From the NCBI GenBank assembly GCA_023101885.1, contig JALPQD010000361.1, positions 19,057 through 83,056 on the forward strand: a DNA stretch of 64,000 bases. The letters run 5' to 3'. Within the stretch, counting starts at the first letter, position 1. Each line of letters starts with the position of its first letter. This DNA comes from Typhlomys cinereus. Lineage: Eukaryota > Chordata > Mammalia > Rodentia > Platacanthomyidae. Of this stretch, positions 40,116 to 52,580 are shown piece by piece. A model generated the notes under the pieces. The model worked only from the letters and a program-made list of their open reading frames with translations. It was not told the origin of the DNA and ran no database searches. Both the position numbers and the translations under genes were made by a program.

Positions 40116-41742
40116 TCACGCAGTGCTGACTGTGTGCATGGAGCAGTGCTGACTATGCACATGGGGCAGTGCTGACTGTGCGCACGGGGCAGTGCATGGG
40201 CAGTACTGACTGTGCATGGGCAGTACTGACTGTGCATGGGCAGTACTGACTGTGCATGGGACAGTGCTGACTGCATGGGGCTTTGTTGACTGTGTGCATG
40301 GGGCTTTGTTGACTGTGTGCATGGGGCAGTGTTGACTGTGGATGGGGCAGTGTTGACTGTGCATGGGGCAGTGCTGACTGTGCATGGGGCAGTGTTGACT
40401 GCGCATGGGCAGTGTTGACTGTGCATGGGCAGTGCTGACTGTGTGCATGGGGCAGTGCTGACTGTGCATGGGGCAGTGCTGACTGTGCATGGGGCAGTGC
40501 TGACTGTGCATGGGGCAGTGTTGACTGTGCATGGGGCAGTACTGACTGTGCATGGGGCAGTGTTGACTGTGCATGGGGCAGTACTGACTGTGCACGGGGC
40601 AGTGCTGACTGTGCACGGGGCAGTGCTGACTGTGCACGGGGCAGTACTGACTGTGCACGGGGCAGTGCTGACTGTGCATGGGCAGTGTTGACTGTGCATG
40701 GGCAGTGTTGACTGTGTGCATGGGGCAGTGTTGACTGTGCATGGGGCAGTGTTGACTGTGCACGGGGCAGTACTGACTGTGCACGGGGCAGTACTGACTG
40801 TGCACGGGGCAGTGCTGACTGTGCACGGGGCAGTACTGACTGTGTACGGGGCAGTGCTGACTGTGCATGGGCAGTGTTGACTGTGCACGGGGCAGTGCTG
40901 ACTGTGCACGGGGCAGTGTTGACTGTGGATGGGGCAGTGTTGACTGTGCATGGGGCAGTGCTGACTGTGCATGGGCAGTGCTGACTGTGCATGGGGCAGT
41001 GCTGACTGTGCATGGGGCAGTGCTGACTGTGCATGGGGCAGTGTTGACTGTGCATGGGGCAGTACTGACTGTGCATGGGGCAGTGTTGACTGTGCATGGG
41101 GCAGTACTGACTGTGCATGGGGCAGTGCTGACTGTGCATGGGGCAGTGCTGACTGTGCACGGGGCAGTACTGACTGTGCATGGGCAGTGCTGACTGTGCA
41201 TGGGCAGTGTTGACTGTGCATGGGCAGTGTTGACTGTGTGCATGGGGCAGTGTTGACTGTGGATGGGGCAGTGTTGACTGTGCATGGGGCAGTGCTGACT
41301 GTGCATGGGCAGTACTGACTGTGCATGGGCAGTGCTGACTGTGCATGGGGCAGTGCTGACTGTGCACGGGGCAGTGTTGACTGTGCACGGGACAGTGCTG
41401 AGTGCATGGGCAGTGCTGACTGTGCATGGGGCAGTGCTGACTGTGCATGGGGCAGTGTTGACTGTGCATGGGCAGTGCTGACTGTGCATGGGGCAGTGTT
41501 GACTGTGCACGGGACAGTGCTGACTGTGCACGTGGGGCAGTACTGACTGTGCATGGGACAGTACTGACTGTGCATGGGCAGTGCTGACTGTGCATGGGGC
41601 AGTGCTGACTGTGCACGGGGCAGTGTTGACTGTGCATGGGCAGTGCTGACTGTGCACGGGGCAGTGCTGACTGTGCATGGGGCAGTGCTGACTGTGCATG
41701 GGCAGTGCTGACTGTGCATGGGGCAGTGCTGACTCTCAAGCT
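40116..41742. repeat. 21-bp minisatellite, 1.6 kb
   Basis: About 75 units of 20-21 bp (GCATGGGGCAGTGCTGACTGT), with CATGG/CACGG, GCTGA/GTTGA/ACTGA and 20-bp variants. Because the main unit is divisible by three and lacks minus-strand stops, all three minus frames stay open, giving frames of 527-685 codons that are not genes. Confidence 0.96.
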
Positions 41743-41890
41743 CGCAGAAGCCCATGCATGTGAGCTGAGGGTAGGATCTGTGTGCTGGGCTCCATGGGAA
41801 AGGAACAGACACTTTGAAGAGCCCAGCATCTGTGGGACCGATGAGTTTCCCAGGTTGTGATGTGTCAGGACTGAGCTGTGCAAGACGCAG

Positions 41891-41963
41891 TGTTATGGAT
41901 TTGCGGGTCATCCAAAGATACACCATAGACCAAAAGTTAAAATTAGTAACCGAGAAGCTTTAT

Positions 41964-42005
<42 letters not shown>

Positions 42006-42435
42006 CTGGTATCAGGGCTTACGCACACTGGCAGGGTGAGGTGTGTGCAGCCCCGAATTACATTTCACAGTTTTTATACATGAGACAAAGGAAGTGGTAA
42101 CTCCCCCCCTTGGGTGCAGATCCATTAGTTGGCTCCTTGGCACCAACAAAGCAGTCTAGCAGGCAGTTTACATACAGTCTTACCAGGGAGGGGGCATTTT
42201 TATTGCCTGTCAGCAATTTCTTTTGAAGATTTTCCTTTTTATGCTTCTTTCCCACAGTAGCACAGCTGCAGGGAGGGAATTGATTTCTGGGGACTCGCCT
42301 CTCAGTCTCGGGGTTCCAGGAGCCAAATGCTTTCAGCTCCGAAGTGCGGCCCAAGCGCCCCGCCCTGATCCTGTCCAAGTGTAAGACACACGCTGAGGTG
42401 TGTGAAGAGGTATTAGGCAGTGAGCTCCAGCCCAT
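41891..42435 (-). mobile_element. Probable LTR, minus strand
   Basis: Read on the minus strand it has a TATA-like TATAAAAAC near 42078, a CATAAAGCTT segment near 41960 and ends CCATAACA at 41891. An inserted (GA)n run lies at 41964-42005. The 5' boundary is uncertain and I could not find a target duplication. A 125-codon minus-strand open frame here is part of the LTR. Confidence 0.55.
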
Positions 42436-43096
42436 GCGGTGACTGGAATTGTTCTGTGGGAGGGGCTTAGAGGGTCTGCATGGCTGACGCTCTGCTCACC
42501 AAGCCTGCAGAGTGATCAAGGCCTGAAGACTGCATACACTGTTGGGATCCAGGTAGGACTCCATGGCCATGTGACAGACGGGAAATGGAGGTTCAGAGGT
42601 GGGGACATGTCTAAGCAGACCTACCTCCAAGCTCAGCGCTCGGCGCTGTGTGAATCTCCCTGGGTCACAGACAAAGAGACCCGCAGCCTGGGCAGCTTCT
42701 GCAGCCTGCGCTGCTGCCTTCCTGTCGGGGGCTCGATGTTCAAGCTGTAAGTTGGGCCCTTCTGAGCCATCTCTGCGACTTGCAGACACCAGTTCCTCCC
42801 TGGTGCCCCACAGGGTTGACCCTGAGTGCGACCGACCTCTTCTATCTGGCTCGGGGCCGGAGCACCCCAAGGTCAGGGACTCAGTATTCTAGTGAGAGAC
42901 GCTCAGCCTTCCTGACACGGGCTTGACTGGAACAAGGGGTTCCCGTTACTAAAGGCGCCCACACGGAGCCTTCCTTCAGACCACAGCATGTAACTAGCAT
43001 GGTAGCCCTAAGCTCCGCTCCTCGAGGGGAAGTCCCCCTCTTCATTCCCCCAGGGGTGTCCTGGGGGCACCCAACTCAAACCCTTCTCCTCCTCAG
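42436..43096 (+). promoter_or_regulatory. Upstream region of PLCXD1
   Basis: Sequence between the LTR and the first coding exon. It should contain the PLCXD1 promoter and 5' untranslated exon(s), but no TATA box or splice donor stands out. Human PLCXD1 has non-coding 5' exons, so the true start may also lie further upstream. Confidence 0.35.
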
Positions 43097-43112
43097 GCCC
43101 TGTGGCTCTATC

Positions 43113-46100
43113 ATGGGCGCCCAGCTGAGCACTTCTGGCAGCTTCCTGGCCTGCAGCAATGCTGATTGGATGTCACAGCTGTGCCCACCGCTCTGGGACG
43201 TCCCCTTGCACCATCTCTCCATCCCAGGTGACAGCATGGGAATCGCACAGCGTGTGGGCTCCAAGCTGGGCACGAGTTCAGCAGTGTGTCCAGCGAGCAC
43301 ACTGCACACACCCCTGGGATGGCCAGATGACACAGTCTTGGCTCTGGTGGATGGTGGGTGGTCCCGCACTCCTTGCATACAAATGCCTCCACTAACTCCA
43401 CCCCTCCACACATCACACACACGCCTCCACCCCCTCCACCCCTCCACACATCACACACACGCCTCCACCCCCTCCACCCCTCCACACATCACACACACGC
43501 CTCCACCCCCTCCACACATCACACACATCACACACACGCCTCCACTCCTCCACACATCACACACATGCCTCCACTCCCTCCACGCATCACACACACGCCT
43601 CCACTCCCTCCACGCATCACACACACGCCTCCACCCCTCCACACATCACACACACGCCTCCACTAACTCCACCCCTCCACACATCACACACACGCCTCCA
43701 CCCCTCCACACATCACACACACGCCTCCACCCCTCCACACATCACACACACGCCTCCACCCCTCCACACATCACACACACGCCTCCACTCCTCCACACAT
43801 CACACACACGCCTCCACTCCTCCACACATCACACACACGCCTCCACTCCTCCACACATCACACACACGCCTCCACTCCTCCACACATCACACACACGCCT
43901 CCACTCCTCCACACATCACACACACGCCTCCACTCCTCCACACATCACACACATGCCTCCACTCCTCCACACATCACACACACGTCTCCACTCCTTCCAC
44001 ACATCACACACACGTCTCCACTCCTTCCACACATCACACTCATCACACACACACGCCTCCACTCCTCCACACATCACACACACGCCTCCACTCCCTCCAC
44101 ACATCACACACACGTCTCCACTCCCTCCACACATCACACACGTCTCCACTCCCTCCACACATCACACACATGCCTCCACTCCTTCCACACATCACACACA
44201 TCACACACACACGCCTCCACCCCTCCACACATCACACACGCCTCCACTCCTCCACACATCACACACACGCCTCCACTCCCTCCACACATCACACACATGC
44301 CTCCACTCCCTCCACCCCTCCACACATCACACACACGCCTCCACTCCTCCACTCATCACACATACGCCTCCACTCCCTCCACACATCACACACACGCCTC
44401 CACTCCCTCCACCCCTCCACACATCACACACACGCCTCCACTCCTCCACTCATCACACACACGCCTCCACTCCCTCCACACATCACACACGCCTCCACTC
44501 CTTCCACCCCTCCACACATCAAACACACGCCTCCACTCCCTCCACACATCACACACACGCCTCCACTCCTTCCACCCCTCCACCCCTCCACACATCACAC
44601 ACACGCCCCTCCACCTGCCGTGGCCACATCACGCACCCCTGACTCAGCCACAGTCACATGCTGAGCAATGCCAGGCACTTGCAGGACGCATGCCTGTGTG
44701 CACCTGTGTGCACATGTGGGGAACTTAGGCCACGTCCCAGCACCAGGTGCATGTGTTTGTGCACAGGAAGTCAGGAGCTGGGGACACACCCAGGAGAATC
44801 TTCTGCAGCTGCCTGAAGAGACTTTCTGTGTAGATGATGTGAACAGAAGAAGCCTGTCTGGAGCACGTGCGAAATGCACACTGCTTGTTAACACACTGAG
44901 ATCATATCTGCCCCCCTTTGCACTCCTTCTTCCCTTTTTGAAGACTTAGGGGGGTGACAGTAAGAAAGAACTTAGGGTTCCAGCTGTGCAGGGTTGCAGA
45001 CCTGATTTTCAACCCAGACTGTGTGTGATGGACACCAAAAGCTAGATCCACACCCGGCTGCCAAGAGGCGGGCACTCGGGCGTTTGGCCTGAGTTCTCAG
45101 GAAGCAGCATGCAGGATCTGTGCGAGGCCCGCTGCTGCTGGGTGGACATGCATCTGGGCAGCTCGGCGCGAGCATGGAGGGCAGGGCAAGAACTGACGGG
45201 CATGCCTCTCCTGCGCCCCCAGGGAGCCACGATACCATGACGTACTGCCTGAACCGCCAGTCGCCCATCTCGCACACGCAGTCGCGGCTGCTGCATGTCC
45301 TGGGCAAGGTGGTCCCCTGCCTCACACTCCCCATGGTACTCAAGTGGTCAGTCACACAGGTGAGGGGCTATGCAGATTCTCACTGGCCTAGTAACCACAG
45401 ATCCCTCCCAAGGGCCTGTGGTAGCTCTGGGGGAGGTGGGTGTGGGCAGGGAGCCTTCAGGCCCTCAAGAAAACCTGACCGTTCCCCTGAAGTGTGAGCC
45501 TCCTGCTGTTCGCACTGCAGAAGGGCTGCAGCCCAAGACCAGAAAACCAGCCTGGGATCCTGGTCCCACGCTTATGTCCATTCACACAGTCCTTGTCAGG
45601 TCCTATGGGAAGGACAACTTTTCCAGGGTTAGTCTGGGTGGTAGGACAGCCAAGTGGGGGCCGGGCACAGGACACACCACTGCAGGCCTGAGTGTGTGTC
45701 ACAGCCCTTTGCAAAACCTGGGGGGGGGAGACATGCACCCCAGAGGGCAGGGCCGGGAAATGCTTGCTGGTGTGTGCTGCAGGTGCTGGATGTGACAGAG
45801 CAGCTGGATGCAGGCGTGCGGTACCTGGACCTGCGGGTCGCGCACATGCAGGAGGGCTCTGAGCGCAACCTGCACTTCGTGCACATGGTGTACACCACGG
45901 CACTGGTGGAGGTGAGGCTGGGGACGGGGAGGCCGAGGAAGCCAGAAGTCACCCCGCCCCTCCGTCAGAGCCCAGGGAGGCGGCCAGCTGTACCCCATGG
46001 CCTCTGACTCGTGTCTTGCTCCGCATGTTGAGGAGCCGTGCATGTGTCGTGGTGGCTCGCCGGGAGGACGGCGTCTCCCCTCGGGCAGGCCTCAGTGTCC

Positions 46101-47229
46101 CAACCCCTTCCAGGACACCCTGACGGAGATCTCGGAGTGGCTGGAGAGGCACCCTCGCGAGGTGGTCATCCTGGCCTGCAGGAACTTCGAGGGCATGACC
46201 GACGACTTGCACGAGTACCTCATCACTTGCATCAAGAACATCTTCGGGGACATGCTGTGCCCACGAGGGGTACGGGGCGGGGGGGTATCCGCAGGCTGTC
46301 CTGGGCGGGCTGTGCATCTCTTGGTGTGCACACCCGTGTGCTGGGTGCTCGAGCAGCGTCCCGGCCATCTCTGGGAGCCTGAGCAGTTGGGTGGGCTGTG
46401 GGGCGAGTAGGCAGCTGCCTGTTGTAGCCTGCGTGGTCCCCACAGGACGCGCCCACACTGCGGCAGCTGTGGGCGCGTAGCCAGCAGGTGATCCTGTCTT
46501 ACGAAGATGAACGCTCCGTGAGCCGGCACTGCGAGCTGTGGCCCGGCATCCCCTACTGGTGGGGGAACAAGGTGAAGACAGAAGCACTCATCCGCTACCT
46601 GGAGACCATGAAGAGCTGCGGCCGCCCAGGTATGGGGCGCCCCGGTCAGAAACACAGGGGGACCTAGGTGGGCAAACAGCTCTGCAGCACACGTGCTGTG
46701 GCCCTGGGTGGTCAGTGCCCGTTGTAGACTTGGGGATGAGTGGTCCCCGCAGTGAGGGTCCAGACTCCATGGGAAAGCAGCCAGGTGCCTACAGCCCACC
46801 TGCTCCTGCCCCCCCCCATGTGGCTCATACTATCTGTCTTCCCGTGGCTCCCCTGTGTGTCTGTGTGTGCCCACAGAACACGGCTTGGGGCGTGTTCCTC
46901 TGCCTGCCAGAGGCCAGGACGAGCACCTAGGAGGACGCGGTGGGTGCAACAAGGCCCTGGGCCCATGTGTGCTGACTGTCCTGATTTCAGGGGGCTTCTT
47001 CGTGGCGGGCACCAACCTGACAGAGAACCTGGAGTATGTGCTGGTGCACCCGTCGCAGTCCCTCCGCAAGATGACGCTGCCTAGCCTGCCGCAGCTAAAC
47101 GCCTGGGTACGGGACCAGTGCCCAGGGCCCGGCCCACGCTGCACCAACATCATCGCGGGGGATTTCATAGGCGCCGACACCTTTGTCAGCGATGTCATCG
47201 GACTCAACCGGAAACTGCTGTGTTGCTGA
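43113..47229 (+). CDS. PLCXD1: PI-PLC X domain-containing protein 1
   Basis: Coding parts are 43113-43227 (exon from 43097), 45223-45359, 45783-45911, 46114-46269, 46446-46629 and 46991-47229: 960 nt, 319 residues (human about 323). All junctions are GT-AG and in frame. The ATG has A at -3 and G at +4. The protein is almost entirely a PI-PLC X-type barrel. His41 in SIPGSHDT is the expected first catalytic histidine and His118 in FVHMVY the second. Conserved blocks include DVPLHHLSIPG, QLDAGVRYLDLR, EWLERHPREVVILACRNFEG, YWWGN and AGDFIGAD. The family is cytoplasmic and may hydrolyse phosphoinositides; activity of PLCXD1 is little characterised. The N-terminus MGAQLS fits an N-myristoylation consensus. 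Nothing suggests inactivation. The first intron carries a 1.2-kb minisatellite. Confidence 0.95.
43385..44605. repeat. 29-bp minisatellite in a PLCXD1 intron
   Basis: Tandem units of about 29 bp (CCTCCACTCCTCCACACATC plus ACACACACG) with length variants, between the first two coding exons. The plus strand is C/A-rich without stops, so a 547-codon frame runs from the PLCXD1 exon into it. The exon 2 donor at 43228 shows that frame is not used. Confidence 0.95.
44606..45222 (+). other. Rest of the PLCXD1 intron
   Basis: Intronic sequence between the minisatellite and the exon starting at 45223. TGTGTGCACATGTG words at 44694-44716 are the only local structure; no gene or mobile element is recognised. 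Confidence 0.6.
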
Positions 47230-48195
47230 CAGCCCTGGTCCCACACTGCACCCCGACCTGGACGTGAGCATGGGCCTCAGATCCTGTGCTGCACCTTATC
47301 GTGAGCAAGAGTCACGGTTCCCACGCTGTTCCCTGCGGTAAGCAAGGGCCCCATAGCACTGCCTGGGGCTCAGCGCACACTGTGCGCCCCACTCCTGGGC
47401 CTGGCCAGCAATGCCCACAGCTGAGGCCAGGGCGAATATGCAGCTGGGAGCCACAGAGTGTAGAGCCACTAAGGGGGGCTAGAACACCCACCCAGAAAAA
47501 CACCAGGACCATGGAGCGCAACACCTGGTTTTAGTCGGAGGGCGATAGCATGGCTCACGTGACCTTCCCCACGCTCCCCAAGGTGTTCTGTGGACCATGT
47601 GGTGGGAAGAGTTCAAAAAGGAGCTGGCCCTGGCCGTCAGAGCTGTGCCACTGTCCAGGTCTCCCCCCACCCCAGGCTGTAGCCCCGCCTTGTGTCTCCC
47701 AGAGCTCGGGCGGCTGGGCTGAGGCCGGCTATCTGGAACTGTGCTCGGCTGAGACCCCATGGTCTGTGCTCTGTCCCACCCGCCGCCCACTCTGGACGCA
47801 CCTCAGGATGCTGCTCTTCAGCACCCGGCCTGGGACGATTCCCAGGGGCAAGACGCCCAGGATCACGCGCAGACGCTGATCTACGACATTCTACCCCATG
47901 CTTCCAAGGATTACAGTGGGGTGTCACTTGTCCTGGGAGCTGAGTGTGGGGATGACTGGCCCGGGGGACCTGCTCTGCTTCCTGCCCACATGTTGCATTT
48001 CACCACCACCCAACAGCCAGGAGCGAGTGGCTGCCTCATGCCCCTCACTGCCCAGCCGGGCACCAAGGGGTTGTATGGTGGGCAGGATGGGCCGGGGCTG
48101 CTGCACCTGGCCCACTGACTGAGGGTCACTTTCTTCTCAAGGACTGCTTGGCACCATCATGTTTGAACAAATAAACCAAATTCCAATGTGGTGGG
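47230..48195 (+). other. PLCXD1: Probable PLCXD1 3' untranslated region
   Basis: After the stop at 47227-47229 the first good polyadenylation signal on this strand is AATAAA at 48170-48175, followed by a GT-rich stretch (48188-48205). A 3' UTR of about 950 nt is therefore likely. Open frames inside it have no support. Confidence 0.6.
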
Positions 48196-48721
48196 TGCTT
48201 TCGTTTATTTTCAGACAAGGTCTCCTGCCGGGATCACCCTACCTGACCTTCTGACTTCCTCCATTAATGCTGTCCCCAAGGGACACAGTTTGTGACTGGC
48301 TCTCCTGAGGCCGCCCATGGGCCAGAGTCAGGACACAGCTGTAGCGGCATCACACGCGTCACGCTGTCCACACTGGGGTCAAAGCCACCTCCCTGGCCGG
48401 CCTGCTGGTCACGGGCCGGGAGGCCCCCACTCTGCCTGCCGCTGAAGCAACGCGCCTCTGAGGACCGCGGGAGTTATACGCATCCCCCCCAAGAGCGCGG
48501 AGTCCTCATTGTAGGGACGGTTTCCGGAACTTTTCCTCGTGGCTCATAAAGACCTTCACGTGGGCCGCATCATTCTTGGGAGCACGTCCCCCTGTTAGAT
48601 GACAGCCTCCTTGTACAGCCACCTGGGGCGAGGTGGGGGCTCTATCAGATGCACGCATGGAATCGTAGCCCAGGATCTGCAGAGCTGCCCCCTAGCTGTG
48701 TACAGCCCATTCCCAGGGAGT
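48196..48721. other. Intergenic, no gene recognised
   Basis: Unique sequence between the PLCXD1 polyadenylation signal and the 31-bp array, including a short CpG-containing stretch at 48340-48490. Confidence 0.4.
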
Positions 48722-51200
48722 GCAGGTGGGCACACTAAATGCCCAGAGTATACACAGAGCACAAACTAGGCACCCAGGATATACACAGCAGCGCGGACTA
48801 GGTGCTCAGGGTATATATACACAGAGTGCATGCCCTGGGTATACACGAGCTAGGTGCATAATGGTATACACCCTACACAGAGTGCAGGCTAGGCACCTAG
48901 GGTATACACAGAGTGCAGGCTAGGCACCTAGGGTATACACAGTGCAGGCTTGGCATTGGGGTATACAGAGAGTGCAGGCTAGGCACTGGGGTATACACAG
49001 AGTGCAGGCTAGGTGACTGGAGTGTACACAGAGTGCAGGCTAGGTGACTGGAGTGTACACAGAGTGCAGGCTAGGCACTGGGGTGTACACAGAGTGCAGG
49101 CTAGGCACTGGGGTGTACACAGAGTGCAGGCTAGGCACTGGGGTGTACACAGAGTGCAGGCTAGGCACTGGGGTGTACACAGAGTGCAGGCTAGGCGACT
49201 GGGGTATACAGAGAGTGCAGGCTAGGCACCTAGGGAATACACAGAGTGCAGGCTAGGCACTGGGGTGTACACAGAGTGCAGGCTAGGCACCTAGGGTATA
49301 CACAGAGTGCAGGCTAGGCACTGGGGTGTACACAGAGTGCAGGCTTGGCACTGGGGTGTACACAGAGTGCAGGCTAGGCACTGGGGTGTACACAGAGTGC
49401 AGGCTAGGCACCTAGGGTATACACAGAGTGCAGGCTAGGCACCTAGGGTATACACAGAGTGCAGGCTAGGCGACTGGGGTATACAGAAAGTGCAGGCTAG
49501 GCACCTAGGGAATACACAGAGTGCAGGCTAGGCACTGGGGTGTACACAGAGTGCAGGCTAGGCACCTAGGGTATACACAGAGTGCAGGCTAGGCGACTGG
49601 GGTATACAGAGAGTGCAGGCTAGGCACCTAGGGAATACACAGAGTGCAGGCTAGGCACCTAGGGAATACACAGAGTGCAGGCTAGGCACTGGGGTGTACA
49701 CAGAGTGCAGGCTAGGCACTGGGGTGTACACAGAGTGCAGGCTAGGCACTGGGGTGTACACAGAGTGCAGGCTAGGCACTGGGGTGTACACAGAGTGCAG
49801 GCTAGGCACCTAGGGAATACACAGAGTGCAGGCTAGGCACTGGGGTGTACACAGAGCGCAGCCTAGGCACCTAGGGAGTACACAGAGCGCAGGCTAGGCA
49901 CCTAGGGAATACACAGAGTGTAGGCTAGGCACCTAGGGTATACACAGAGTGCAGGCTAGGCACCTAGGGTATACAGAGAGTGCAGGCTAGGCACCTAGGG
50001 AATACACAGAGTGCAGGCTAGGCACCTAGGGTATACAGAGAGTGCAGGCTAGGCACCTAGGGAATACACAGAGTGCAGGCTAGGCACCTAGGGTATACAG
50101 AGAGTGCAGGCTAGGCACCTAGGTTATACACAGAGTGCAGGCTAGGCACCTAGGGTATACACAGAGTGCAGGCTAGGCACCTAGGGCATACAGACAGTGC
50201 AGGCTAGGCACCTAGGGAATACAGAGAGTGCAGGCTAGGCACCTAGGGTATACAGAGAGTGCAGGGCTAGGCACCTAGGGAATACACAGAGTGCAGGCTA
50301 GGCACCTAGGGTATACACAGAGTGCAGGCTAGGCACCTAGGGTATACACAGAGTGCAGGCTAGGCACCTAGGGTATACACAGAGTGCAGGCTAGGCACCT
50401 AGGGTATACACAGAGTGCAGGCTAGGCACCTAGGGTATACACAGAGTGCAGGCTAGGCACCTAGGGTATACAGAGAGTGCAGGCTAGGCACCTAGGGAAT
50501 ACACAGAGTGCAGGCTAGGCACCTAGGGTATACACAGAGTGCAGGCTAGGCACCTACGGTATACACAGAGTGCAGGCTAGGCACCTAGGGAATACACAGA
50601 GTGCAGGCTAGGCACCTAGGGTATACAGAGAGTGCAGGCTAGGCACCTAGGGAATACACAGAGTGCAGGCTAGGCACCTAGGGTATACAGAGAGTGCAGG
50701 CTAGGCACCTAGGGAATACACAGAGTGCAGGCTAGGCACCTAGGGTATACAGAGAGTGCAGGCTAGGCACCTAGGGTATACAGAGAGTGCAGGCTAGGCA
50801 CCTAGGGAATACACAGAGTGCAGGCTAGGCACCTAGGGTATACAGAGAGTGCAGGCTAGGCACCTAGGGAATACACAGAGCGCAGGCTAGGCACCTAGGG
50901 TATACAGAGAGTGCAGGCTAGGCACTGGGGTATACACAGAGCGCAGGCTAGGCACCTAGGGAATACACAGAGTGCAGGCTAGGCACTGGGGTATACACAG
51001 TGCAGGCTTGGCACTGGGGTACACACAGTGCAGGCTTGGCACTGGGGTATACACAGTGCAGGCTTCGCACTGGGGTATACACAGTGCAGGCTTCGCACTG
51101 GGGGTATACACAGAGTGCAGGCTTGGCACTGGGGTATACACAGAGTGCAGGCTTGGCACTGGGGGTATACACAGTGCAGGCTTCGCACTGGGGGTATACA
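48722..51200. repeat. 31-bp minisatellite between PLCXD1 and GTPBP6, 2.5 kb
   Basis: About 80 units with the core AGAGTGCAGGCTAGGCACCT. Two main unit types occur: a 31-bp type with ACCTAGGGTATAC or GGAATAC, and a type about one base shorter with ACTGGGGTGTAC. The short type dominates at 48950-49860 and the long type at 49860-50930; the end (50980-51200) has a third, TTGGCACTGGGG, type. It lies just beyond the last recognisable GTPBP6 exon. Confidence 0.96.
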
Positions 51201-51920
51201 TAGCCACACTGGCGAAGTGCCTGGGGGTATAGTGAGAGTGCAGATACTCCTTGGCCTGAAACCCCACGCCTCAGCTGTCCGAGGCTCATGGAAGCCGGTG
51301 CCCCGCAGTGACAGGGACGGGGCACACCCTGTCAAGGCCACTCACCCGAGCTGGGGTCCGGTCAGCCCCACGTGGAGGTGAGGACCCATCTCCCTGTTGT
51401 CTTCAACACCGCGTCCTCCACAACAACTTCCAGGTCCTCCAGCCGGTGGCCCAGGAGGGCGGACGCGGCCAGGGTGGGCAGCCCCGGAGGTGTGTACCTG
51501 TGTGGGGGCGGTAGACCACTTACATGGGGTCTCATCCTGGATAGGCAGCTCTGAGATCCTCAGAGGTATGCCAGGGCACAGGGCATGGAGCTTGGGGTCA
51601 GCATCCCCCCTGGGAGTCGAGTTTGTGGTCAGCGCACCCCCCAAGGGCACCAGCTGACAGGGAGCCTGTGGTCAGCAGACCCCTACAGGAAGTCCCCAGA
51701 TCCAGCAACTCTTCCCGGACAAGGTCCACCTGGTTGTGGACCTCCGCCATGGAATCTAGCAGCGCGGTGGGCAGGCGCAGACCCCGCAGCGTGGACAGGA
51801 CGCTGGCCTTCTGCAGCTCCGTCTCAGGGTGGCTCACGTCCCACATGTGAATGATCAGATTCTGGGGTGGGAAGGGGCAGGTGGTCAGGGAGCTGAATGA
51901 GGCAGGATCAGAGCAGCCAT

Positions 51921-52580
51921 GCTGGGATGGGTCTTTCAAGGTCTTTGAAGGTCTTTGGAATTCCTGAAGGTCATCCCCACTGCTGGAATCTCCCTGAGGG
52001 AACACTCCTGCTGAGGAACTGACTCCAAGCCTCCCAGAGATGAGATGGCCACTTCCCCATGAAGTGATTATGGAGATGAGCTCTCCACATCAAACAACTT
52101 GACCTCTAGCCCACATGGGCCCAAAAGCAACTGGGTTGGGCCCCATGGGAATTAACCAATGGGGAAAAGCCAGTTTCCCTAGGTGTATAAATATACCTAG
52201 CCCTGCAACTATCTCTGGCGATCTAGCCTCTCATGGCCCTCTAGTGCCGTGAGTCCGTTTCCAGCTGCCTACTTCTCTTGGAGGCTCCCTAGCCCCACAT
52301 GCACTCCAGTGCCATGAGTCTGTTTCTTGTTCCTTGCTCCTCATGAATTCCATGCCTAGGCACTGTGAGTTCTCATGGGCTCCCTAGCCCCTCAAGGCAC
52401 TCTAGTGCCATGAGCTCTGTTTCACTTCTACTTCTCATAGAGGCGCCCTAGCTCCTCATGGCACTCCACGTCTGGAGTCCATGAGTTCCAACCTGTCTCT
52501 TCTCTAATAAACTCTACCTTAATCCTCTACACGTGTTCTGGTGTCAGTCTTCGACTCCGGAACACAAGAACCCTACGACA
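51921..52580 (+). mobile_element. Solo LTR of the 35188 family, in a GTPBP6 intron
   Basis: Begins TGCTGGGATGG and ends CCCTACGACA. It has TATA (GTATAAATATA) near 52182 and a polyadenylation signal (AATAAA) near 52505. An internal duplication of CTCATGGCACTC-type words makes it longer than its sisters. Confidence 0.78.

Noticed and set aside
39869..41926. 685-codon minus-strand open frame, plus 576- and 527-codon frames
   Set aside because: All are the 21-bp minisatellite read in different frames; several frames are open, there is no non-repeat domain, and a unit divisible by three without stops explains them.
42999..44642. 547-codon plus-strand open frame starting near PLCXD1
   Set aside because: Only the first coding exon (43113-43227) is real; the frame then runs through the exon donor into the 29-bp intronic minisatellite.
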